NCBI GenBank assembly: GCA_012839745.1
Contig: DUMS01000087.1
Coordinates: forward strand, 1-64,000
Source of the DNA: Tissierellia bacterium
Lineage (GTDB): Bacteria > Bacillota > Clostridia > Tissierellales > Tepidimicrobiaceae
Length of the DNA: 64,000 nt
Direction of reading: 5' to 3'
A program made the translations under genes and the position numbers. The notes below the pieces were generated by a model that did not search any database, was not told where the DNA came from, and was given only the letters and a program-made list of their open reading frames with translations. Positions 48,042 to 55,316 of the stretch are shown in pieces (position 1 is the first letter of the stretch; every line of letters starts with the position of its first letter).

Positions 48042-48899
48042 TCATTCCTCAAATACAGCTTTCTTAATAAGATCTACAGGCATATCCTTTTGAGTCCAAA
48101 TATTAAATGCCAAAGCTCCCTGCCATATAACCATCATTAATCCATTCATATATCTACAGCCTGCTCTTTCAGCAAACTCCAGCAGTTTTGTCTTCCTGGG
48201 TTCATATACTATATCTGCAACAAATAAATCCTTATGCAATACTTCCGGTGAAGGGATAATGGATTTGTCTATATTAGGCTTCATGCCTACAGATGTACAG
48301 TTTACCAGTATGGCTGCATCCCTTATTTCTTCTTTCAATAAAGATTCATCCATTTCCAGCCCTCTACATCTGCATGTGGGAATACTGGCGTTTATATTCT
48401 CTGCTATTTCCTCCGCCTTGCCTAAGGTTCTGTTAAACAAAACGACTTCCGCTGCGCCGTCATAAGCCAGCTGTGTTGCTATGGCTCTTGCAGCCCCACC
48501 TGCTCCCAGTATTACCACTTTTTCTTCCACATAATTTACTCCCTTTTCATCCAGTGATTTTATAAAACCACTGCCATCAGTGTTATACCCAATAAGCCTT
48601 CCGTTTTCATTCTTCACCGTATTTACGGAACCCATTATCCTTGCTTCCTCGGATATGTCATCCAGATACTTTATTATTTCAGTCTTGAAAGGCATTGTAA
48701 CATTAAATCCAATAGCGTTTAATGTCTTCATGGCTTCTACAGCCTTCTTAAGATTTCCTTGGGGTATTTCAAACGCCAGATAAACATAATCTAATCCCAA
48801 TGCTTCAAATGCTGTATTGTGCATCTGTGGGGATTTGCTGTGCTTTACAGGATTTCCTATTAATCCCGCCAATAACGTTGTTCCTTTTATATAATTCAC
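48042..48899 (-). CDS. aroE: Shikimate dehydrogenase
   Basis: A 285-residue NADPH enzyme for shikimate synthesis. The substrate motif LIGNPVKHSKSPQMHN near residue 14, the catalytic Lys in VTMPFKTEI near 69, NTDGSGF near 105 and the nucleotide-binding VILGAGGAARAIA near 128 are all present. GTG 48899 follows AGGAGG at 11 bases. It forms a pair with aroD, with the peroxiredoxin gene 36 bp upstream. Confidence 0.95.
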   Translation of the reverse strand: MNYIKGTTLLAGLIGNPVKHSKSPQMHNTAFEALGLDYVYLAFEIPQGNLKKAVEAMKTLNAIGFNVTMPFKTEIIKYLDDISEEARIMGSVNTVKNENGRLIGYNTDGSGFIKSLDEKGVNYVEEKVVILGAGGAARAIATQLAYDGAAEVVLFNRTLGKAEEIAENINASIPTCRCRGLEMDESLLKEEIRDAAILVNCTSVGMKPNIDKSIIPSPEVLHKDLFVADIVYEPRKTKLLEFAERAGCRYMNGLMMVIWQGALAFNIWTQKDMPVDLIKKAVFEE

Positions 48900-48935
48900 T
48901 ACTTAAAACCTCCTAAAGCAATAACTCAAATGCTT

Positions 48936-49409
48936 TTATTCCCCGGAATATATACCTTCAATGTATTCCAATACCTCAATAGCATTGGTCTTTGGATTTG
49001 CCTTTGGAAATACCTTTTCTATTATGCCATCAGGCCCTATTACAAAAGTGGTTCTTGCAACTCCAAAGCCTGTTTTCCCGTAAAGCTTTTTCTCCTGCCA
49101 TACACCATAGGCATTAATTGCCTCAAGTTCAGGGTCTGATAGCAATATGAAAGGTAAATTGTTTTTCTCTGCAAAGCGTTTATGGGATTTCTCACTGTCC
49201 CTACTGATACCAATTACTACTACATCTCTCTTTTGAAAACTATCATAGTTTTCTGCAAAAGAATTTGCCTGAGCTGTTCATCCTGATGTATTGTCCTTTG
49301 AATAGAAATAAAGAACTACCCTTTTCCCCCTGAAGTCAGATAATCTCACCAAATTGCCGTCTTTATCCTTCAATGCAAAATCGGGAGCTTTAATTCCTTC
49401 AACAAGCAT
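48936..49409 (-). CDS. prxU: Selenocysteine-containing peroxiredoxin (BCP/PrxQ-like)
   Basis: Read through an in-frame TGA at 49280-49278, the gene encodes a 157-residue peroxiredoxin. Its frame is otherwise uninterrupted from ATG 49409 (ribosome site AAAGGAGAGG). The TGA is codon 44 in [13 protein letters not shown], exactly where the BCP family has its peroxidatic cysteine (usual DNTPGCT). The product has no cysteine at all, so selenocysteine would be the only redox residue. It would reduce peroxides with a thiol partner. Both sides of the TGA are well conserved ([15 protein letters not shown] before, [20 protein letters not shown] after). Selenoprotein peroxiredoxins are known in Clostridia such as Eubacterium acidaminophilum. 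A frameless stop in a dead gene is the less likely alternative. Confidence 0.88.
49235..49253 (-). promoter_or_regulatory. Candidate bacterial SECIS hairpin
   Basis: GAAAACTA pairs perfectly with TAGTTTTC around a 3-base loop that lies 33-35 bases after the UGA, within the usual window for bacterial SECIS elements. A second small stem (GCAAA/TTTGC, 49255-49268) is closer to the UGA and is an alternative. Confidence 0.45.
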
Positions 49410-49500
49410 TGTTCACCTCTCCTTTCAAGCATTAATTCTCTTTGTTTATCATAAATATAAACTTACAGCAATTTCACAAAACTGATACAATACTCATTTT

Positions 49501-50526
49501 CTAATAAGCTATTGGCCTTTCATCAAGTACCTCTTCCGGAAGGGTTTCCAGCGCTTTTTTCAGCACATCCTTTGCATAAATGCCATCTTCCCAAGGAGGA
49601 GTCAAAAGCTGCCTCCATATTCTGCTTCCCCTTTTATTATGAAACAACCCCAATGTATTTTTTAAGGCGTGGTATCCCATTTTCTGGTCCTTTCCAAATA
49701 ACTCCACGTAATCCATTAGCTTCTCTATTATCTCACGTCTTGAAATATTGTTGACTTCTCCCCCTTCAACAAATTGGTCCACTTCTGTTAGCATAAAGGG
49801 ATTTTCATAGGCAATCCTTCCCAGCATTGCCCCATCTACATGTTTCAAATGCTCCCTGATGGATTCGATGGTCTTTATTCCTCCGTTTATTTCAATGAAT
49901 AGCTCAGGAAATCTTTCCTTTATCCTATATACCTCCTCATACCTTAAAGGTGGTATTTCTCTATTCTCCTTTGGACTCAACCCTTCCAGTATTGCAATGC
50001 GTGCATGAATAATGAAGTGACTTACTCCTGCTTCAGATAGAACTTTTACAAAATGCTCTAAATCCTCATATTTATCAAATACCACTCTTGGAAGGGAATC
50101 AGGGAGTATATTTGTTCCATCAATTCCTATTCTATGCTTTACAGTAACAGGTTTTCTGGTTTCCCTTTTCATGGCCTGAACTATCTCAGCAACCAGTTCA
50201 GGATATGCCATAAGTACTGCTCCCATCTGATTCCCTGAAACCCTGTCTGAAGGGCAGCCCACATTTAGATTTATCTCGTCATAATCCCAATCCTCAGCAA
50301 TTTTTACTGCTTCAGCAATTTCCTCCTTATCGCATCCTGCTATCTGCAATGCCAGGGGTTTCTCAAATGGATGAAAATCAAGTAATTTATTTCTATCTCC
50401 ATGTATGATGGCACTGCTTGTTATCATTTCAGTGTATAAAATAGATTTCTTAGTGAGAATCCTGCAAAAATACCTAAAATGTCTATCGGTTATATCTACC
50501 ATAGGTGCAATGCTTATCCTGGACAT
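49501..50526 (-). CDS. dusA: tRNA-dihydrouridine synthase (DusA-like)
   Basis: A 341-residue FMN enzyme reducing uridines in tRNA. It shows SIAPMVDITDRHFR at the N-terminus, INLNVGCPSDRVSGNQMGAVLM near residue 86 with the catalytic cysteine, HARIAILEGLSPKENREIPPL near 172 and a GGIKT FMN loop near 213. The STPKENR-like loop matches DusA rather than DusB. ATG 50526 follows AAAGGAG. Confidence 0.93.
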   Translation of the reverse strand: MSRISIAPMVDITDRHFRYFCRILTKKSILYTEMITSSAIIHGDRNKLLDFHPFEKPLALQIAGCDKEEIAEAVKIAEDWDYDEINLNVGCPSDRVSGNQMGAVLMAYPELVAEIVQAMKRETRKPVTVKHRIGIDGTNILPDSLPRVVFDKYEDLEHFVKVLSEAGVSHFIIHARIAILEGLSPKENREIPPLRYEEVYRIKERFPELFIEINGGIKTIESIREHLKHVDGAMLGRIAYENPFMLTEVDQFVEGGEVNNISRREIIEKLMDYVELFGKDQKMGYHALKNTLGLFHNKRGSRIWRQLLTPPWEDGIYAKDVLKKALETLPEEVLDERPIAY

Positions 50527-50852
50527 TACATTCTCCTTTCCATATAGTAATCAGCTATTCAACAATATATTTACATATTCAATTTATCCATCTATTATCA
50601 TTTCCTGATATTCCGAATATTTTCCTTGTTTCTCAAATAATTTAACTTATTCATCCTGGTATCCATCTATTTATTCTATTGAAACTGCTCTGTTATACTC
50701 ACTTGCTCCGTATTCCAAAGCAGTGAGATACCCTTATTCTTGGAGTAGCCATATATTTTGAAATATTTACTACTATTATATCAGATAAGTCACCATTGGG
50801 ATTATTAAATCTATATTCACATTTATTTGTTCTTTATTAAGCCCATGAAATT
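50527..50852. other. Intergenic region without a recognised gene
   Basis: Only a small hairpin is evident (CTCACTTGCT with AGCAGTGAG, 50698-50727). The minus strand carries a short ATG frame of 17 codons from about 50750 without a ribosome site. The dusA promoter must lie in the left part. Confidence 0.5.
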
Positions 50853-50882
50853 AAAAAAGTCTGCATTATAGCAGACTTTTTT
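50853..50882 (-). terminator. Terminator of the aminotransferase gene
   Basis: AAAAAAGTCTGC pairs perfectly with GCAGACTTTTTT around a 6-base loop, directly after the stop codon. Confidence 0.93.
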
Positions 50883-52199
50883 CTATCTTTGTGCCTCGTA
50901 TTTTCTTAGAAGCTTAACGAAAAGCTCTGGCACCTTTAACATATTTTCTGGTGACTCAACAAATGATATTCTAAATTGAGTTCTTCCTGGATTTTCTTCG
51001 TCATTATCCACATTATAGAAGCCCTTCATTGGTGCTACCAAAAGGGTTGTCTCTACTCCATCCAATTCAACAGAACCTTCTGAAGCACAGTAAAGAACAA
51101 AGTCAATTGAATCAAATCCTGGTTTTACAACATTTCTTACGTCAATTACTGAATAAATGGATGCATCTGGGCTTGATACAATAAGGCCTGGTTCCAATTC
51201 TTTAAGTCTATTATAGACCTTTACTATTAAATCCCTGTAATAATCCCTTTGTTGCTTACACCATCCCAGTATGCTTTCTTTGCTTTCATGAGCCAATGCT
51301 CCAAAAATATACTGCCCAATTGCATTAGCACATAGATTAGCTGTATATTCTGCAACAGAGCGAGTGTGGAATTCCTTGTTATCAGTAATTACTGCACCTA
51401 TTCTTAAACCACAGGCATTCCATACCTTTGAAGCTGTTTCAATGCTTATTCTTCTTCCTTCAATTCCTGGTACATCTTCATCTGATAATCCCCAGATGCT
51501 TACAAGTTTTTCATCATCCTTATAATATAGTTCACGATAAGCTTCATCACTTACCATCCACATATTGTACTTAACACAAAGTCTAGCAAGGTTCTTTAAA
51601 AGATCATAAGTATATAATTGCCCTGTAGGATTATCATAAGGTATTATCAAAAGTGCTCCTGGCTTATGTTTCTTTATAGCTTCTTCAACTTCATTCATAT
51701 CTGGCAAGTTGAACTTCCCATCATCACCCATATGGCGTTTTATAGTTACAGTCTTACGGCCTATTCTCTCTGCAAATGAAATATAGTTTGTATATGCAGG
51801 GTCAATCATCATAAGAGGTCTTTCATCAGTTCCAGCTGGTCCGCATACACCAATGAGCAGCAATTCCATTCCGGCTGAACCACCGTCTGTTATTTGTACA
51901 TACAGATTTTCTGTATTAAACCCTTCACTCTTTAATATATTCTTAAAAGCATTCTGTGCTTCAACAGTTCCTGCAGTCCCTGTATATCTTATAACTCCAT
52001 TTGCAAATGGGCTTTCAGGTGCATTAAGTGCAAACATTCTCTTCTGCATAGCTGGATTTGTTGGTAATGACACATTTCCTATTCCAACATTTATTACAGC
52101 TTCCGGTTTAACTTTTCGCTCTTCATATTTCATTTGAGCTAAGCGAACATCTGATGGCTTTCTTGATTGAAAATGTGCTGATAGTATTGGTTTACTCAT
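50883..52199 (-). CDS. Class I/II PLP-dependent aminotransferase
   Basis: A 438-residue fold-type I enzyme. It shows GGSAGMELLLIGVCG near residue 108, PYDNPTGQLY near 186, the DEAYREL segment near 218 and the PLP lysine in ETASKVWNACGLRIGAV near 255. It belongs to the aspartate/aromatic aminotransferase group, but is longer than usual and not close to a family I can name. ATG 52199 follows GGAGAGAG. It is a single gene between strong boundaries. Confidence 0.87.
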   Translation of the reverse strand: MSKPILSAHFQSRKPSDVRLAQMKYEERKVKPEAVINVGIGNVSLPTNPAMQKRMFALNAPESPFANGVIRYTGTAGTVEAQNAFKNILKSEGFNTENLYVQITDGGSAGMELLLIGVCGPAGTDERPLMMIDPAYTNYISFAERIGRKTVTIKRHMGDDGKFNLPDMNEVEEAIKKHKPGALLIIPYDNPTGQLYTYDLLKNLARLCVKYNMWMVSDEAYRELYYKDDEKLVSIWGLSDEDVPGIEGRRISIETASKVWNACGLRIGAVITDNKEFHTRSVAEYTANLCANAIGQYIFGALAHESKESILGWCKQQRDYYRDLIVKVYNRLKELEPGLIVSSPDASIYSVIDVRNVVKPGFDSIDFVLYCASEGSVELDGVETTLLVAPMKGFYNVDNDEENPGRTQFRISFVESPENMLKVPELFVKLLRKYEAQR

Positions 52200-52345
52200 T
52201 GCAACTCTCTCCTTTACTCATCTTAAATGATACTTGTTAAAATTTTATTTATATGCCTAGTTCTATTATACACTAATTTAAATTTCTTTCATCAAGTTTT
52301 GTGTTTTTGTTTTTACTATTCTCATATAACATACATAATTTGACA

Positions 52346-53353
52346 TTATGCTATGCTGAACTTCTGTTTCCTGTCCAATCTATATCTTCTTATGGCATTT
52401 TCCACTATTCCAAATATCAGGCCTTTATACCCTAAACTGCAGGCATCTGCCATTTTAGTCAGATCACTGTATCCTTTCATAAGCCCAGGCAAAGAATTTA
52501 TCTCCAGTACATAAGGTATTCCATCCTTTAGCCTAATGTCAATGCGTGCATAATCTTTCATATCCAGGGCGTTATATGCTTTAATTGCAGTATCCTCTAT
52601 TTTCTTCTGTATATCCTTATCCAGTTTTGCTGGTACATGATATAGCGTTTTATCTGAATAATAGAACTTCACCTCAAAGCTATAGAATTTATGTAGGTTT
52701 TTTGGAAGGTTGGAAAAATCCACTTCCAGTATTGGAAGTACAATTAAATTCTCATGGTTGCCCAAAATTCCAACTGTAAATTCTCTGCCTTCTATATATT
52801 CAGCAATCATTATTGGAGGGTCATAAAAGCTTAATTCTTCCTTAACCTTTTCAACTAAATCCCTTTTATTAAAAACCAGGCTGTTTTGATGTATCCCCCT
52901 GCTGGACCCTTCGTCCTTAGGCTTTACTATAACCGGAAAATCAATATCTATATTCCTTGCATCTTCTGCACTATTTACATAGATGAATTCAGGTGTACAT
53001 ATATTGCTTTCTCTAAACAGCTTGCATGAGTATACTTTATTGTAGGCTAATGCATGGCCTAAAGGAGAAGAGCCTGTATAAGGTATGCCTGCATACTCCA
53101 AAATAGCAGGAAGCTGACTTAATCTTGAATTTCCTCTAATGCCATTGCACAGATTAAATACCAGGTCAACCTTTTCTTTTCTCAGCTTATTGATTATATT
53201 GTCATCGAATATTAAATCAATACATGTGTATTTTTCTGAAAGAACCTCCTTTACATCCACAACAGTCTTCCTCTTTTGCTTATCTTCCATTAATCCTTCT
53301 TCTTTTGGCAAAAACTTTGTTCTTGACTGATCGGTTACAATGGCAATTTTCAT
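52346..53353 (-). CDS. ATP-grasp protein, D-alanine-D-alanine ligase-like
   Basis: A 335-residue ATP-grasp ligase. It shows FNLCNGIRGNSRLSQLPAILE near residue 68, YTGSSPLGHALAYNK near 93, the ATP-binding PVIVKPKDEGSSRGI near 143 and the metal site YARIDIRLKDGIPYVLEINSLPG near 275. This resembles D-Ala-D-Ala ligases but lacks their usual N-terminal start, and no cell-wall genes are adjacent, so another amino-acid ligase activity is possible. ATG 53353 has AAAGGAG 9 bases upstream; an earlier ATG is too close. Confidence 0.82.
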   Translation of the reverse strand: MKIAIVTDQSRTKFLPKEEGLMEDKQKRKTVVDVKEVLSEKYTCIDLIFDDNIINKLRKEKVDLVFNLCNGIRGNSRLSQLPAILEYAGIPYTGSSPLGHALAYNKVYSCKLFRESNICTPEFIYVNSAEDARNIDIDFPVIVKPKDEGSSRGIHQNSLVFNKRDLVEKVKEELSFYDPPIMIAEYIEGREFTVGILGNHENLIVLPILEVDFSNLPKNLHKFYSFEVKFYYSDKTLYHVPAKLDKDIQKKIEDTAIKAYNALDMKDYARIDIRLKDGIPYVLEINSLPGLMKGYSDLTKMADACSLGYKGLIFGIVENAIRRYRLDRKQKFSIA

Positions 53354-53561
53354 AAAACGCATCTCCTTTATGAATAATTGTAATAATTATCATAAAAAAG
53401 ATACTTTTTTTATTAATATATACCACTTTTTTTCAGACGTTAAAATAAGCTAAAAGCTTTTTTGAAAATTAAACGAAAAGCACTCTGAAATAAAACCCAT
53501 TTATTTTCGTATTTTTTTTCTGAATCAGTGCACAATATACATTTGAAAGGAGGAATAATCA

Positions 53562-54728
53562 ATGAGGAAAATGGGATTGTTGCCCAAGTTAATTATAGCC
53601 ATTATTCTTGGAATAATTATCGGGAATTTTGCACCCGCTTGGGTAATCAGGGTATTAGCAACTTTTAACGGCATATTTGGAAATTTCCTTGGATTTGCTA
53701 TTCCTTTAATTATAATAGGATTTGTAGCTCCTGGAATTGGAGATTTAGGAGAAGGAGCTGGTAAGCTTTTAGCCATAACTGCCGGTATTGCCTATGTTTC
53801 CACTATTATTTCCGGCCTTTTGGCATATTTAACATCTTCATTATTATTACCCATGTTTTTAACTGCCGGAGCTTTAAATCTGGATTCAACTAATCCGGAG
53901 GAAGCTTTATTACCAGCTTATTTCAACATTGAAATGCCTCCTATTTTTGGAGTAATGACAGCATTGCTAATTGCTTTTATACTAGGTCTTGGTATTGCTG
54001 CCATTAAAAGCAGCACTATAAAAAGCTTTATGAGCGAGTTTCAAACTATCATTGAGAATCTGATATCAAAGATAATAATTCCATTGCTGCCCTTCCATAT
54101 ACTGGGCATATTTGCCAATATGACACATGCAGGACAGGTGGCAACTATTTTATCTGTATTCGCCAGGGTATTTGCAATGGTGATACTGCTCCAAATAACA
54201 GTAATAATTATACAATTTATAGTTGGAGGCGCAATTGCAGGAGGGAACCCATTTAGATTACTAAAAAATATGATTCCTGCATATTTTACAGCTATAGGTA
54301 CCCAATCTTCTGCAGCAACTATTCCAGTTACTTTAGAACAGACTAAAAAGAATGGAGTCCATGATGGAATAGCAGATTTTGTAATACCACTATGTGCTAC
54401 TATTCATCTATCTGGAAGTACCATTACATTGGTCAGCTGTTCTATGGCAGTTATGATGCTAAATGGTATGAGTACTAGTTTTGGTGTAATGTTCCCATTT
54501 ATATTGATGTTAGGAATAACCATGGTAGCTGCTCCTGGAGTGCCTGGTGGTGCTGTTATGGCAGCTTTGGGATTATTAGAGTCAATGTTAGGTTTTTCTT
54601 CTGCAATGCTTTCATTAATGATTGCTTTGTATGTAGCCCAAGACAGCTTTGGTACAGCAACAAACGTTACAGGAGACGGTGCCATTGCTCTTATAGTAAA
54701 TAGGATTTCCGGATATAGATTAAAATAA
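53562..54728 (+). CDS. Dicarboxylate/amino acid:cation symporter
   Basis: A 388-residue membrane transporter of the DAACS (glutamate/aspartate) family, with about eight transmembrane helices and two re-entrant loops. Hallmarks are GTQSSAATIPVTLEQ near residue 245 (serine-rich loop), CATIHLSGSTI near 275, and the substrate motif DSFGTATNVTGDGAIALIVN near 363. It probably imports an acidic or neutral amino acid with Na+ or H+. ATG 53562 follows AAAGGAGG. It is monocistronic with its own terminator. Confidence 0.93.
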   Translation: MRKMGLLPKLIIAIILGIIIGNFAPAWVIRVLATFNGIFGNFLGFAIPLIIIGFVAPGIGDLGEGAGKLLAITAGIAYVSTIISGLLAYLTSSLLLPMFLTAGALNLDSTNPEEALLPAYFNIEMPPIFGVMTALLIAFILGLGIAAIKSSTIKSFMSEFQTIIENLISKIIIPLLPFHILGIFANMTHAGQVATILSVFARVFAMVILLQITVIIIQFIVGGAIAGGNPFRLLKNMIPAYFTAIGTQSSAATIPVTLEQTKKNGVHDGIADFVIPLCATIHLSGSTITLVSCSMAVMMLNGMSTSFGVMFPFILMLGITMVAAPGVPGGAVMAALGLLESMLGFSSAMLSLMIALYVAQDSFGTATNVTGDGAIALIVNRISGYRLK

Positions 54729-54744
54729 TTGATAGTTCTGCTCT

Positions 54745-54788
54745 TACCACCTGCTTCTATAAGTGGGTGGTTAAATTTTTTTTATTTA
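54745..54788 (+). terminator. Terminator of the symporter gene
   Basis: ACCACC pairs with GGTGGT (with an inner GCTT-type stem) and is followed by TTTTTTTTATTT. Confidence 0.85.
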
Positions 54789-54861
54789 AGTAACTATCGA
54801 ACAAGTTCTCTAATATACTATTATAAGCAAAAAAATAATATATTAATTAGGAGGTGCAAGT

Positions 54862-55242
54862 ATGGCAACTAAGCTGTTTAAGCTGGTAATAGATGCAACT
54901 ACCACAACAGAAGTTAAAACTAATCCCATAGTAGATTTATATTTCTATGAGGTTGATGACGCTCATAGATTTGATAATACACTTGTAATTCCATCAACTG
55001 CATTTGTTGATGGAGAAGGAAATGACGTTACTGGCAATCTCACCCTTGCAGAGAGCGAAAATGGTTACTATTCATTGTTTATAAATGGTGTACAACAACA
55101 AAATTCTCTCTTTCAAGTGGAAGAAACTGGTGCTAGCCTTACTATTCAGCAGGCTACAACTATTCCTACAGGTGCAACCATTGTATTCATAGTAACTAAT
55201 TTTGACCCAATATCTAATTCTACTACAACAATAACAACTTAA
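54862..55242 (+). CDS. DUF4183 domain protein
   Basis: A 126-residue protein with one DUF4183 domain. The key segment is YYSLFINGVQQ near residue 73, followed by a beta-strand region ending in a Thr-rich tail. DUF4183 proteins are known from Bacillus spore exosporium and related surface layers. The same YYSLFINGVLQ motif recurs three times in the large next gene, which links the two. No signal peptide is seen, as is usual for spore-coat proteins. ATG 54862 follows AGGAGG. Confidence 0.8.
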   Translation: MATKLFKLVIDATTTTEVKTNPIVDLYFYEVDDAHRFDNTLVIPSTAFVDGEGNDVTGNLTLAESENGYYSLFINGVQQQNSLFQVEETGASLTIQQATTIPTGATIVFIVTNFDPISNSTTTITT

Positions 55243-55252
55243 TCAGAAAATA

Positions 55253-55282
55253 TCAGGGTGTGCAATTATTTGCACATCCTGA
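55253..55282 (+). terminator. Hairpin after the small DUF4183 gene
   Basis: TCAGG-TGTGCAA pairs with TTGCACA-CCTGA (one mismatch) around a short loop. The following T-tract is weak, so read-through into the next gene is possible. Confidence 0.6.
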
Positions 55283-55316
55283 AATGTTAATTTTATTCAT
55301 TGTGGAGTGATTATTA

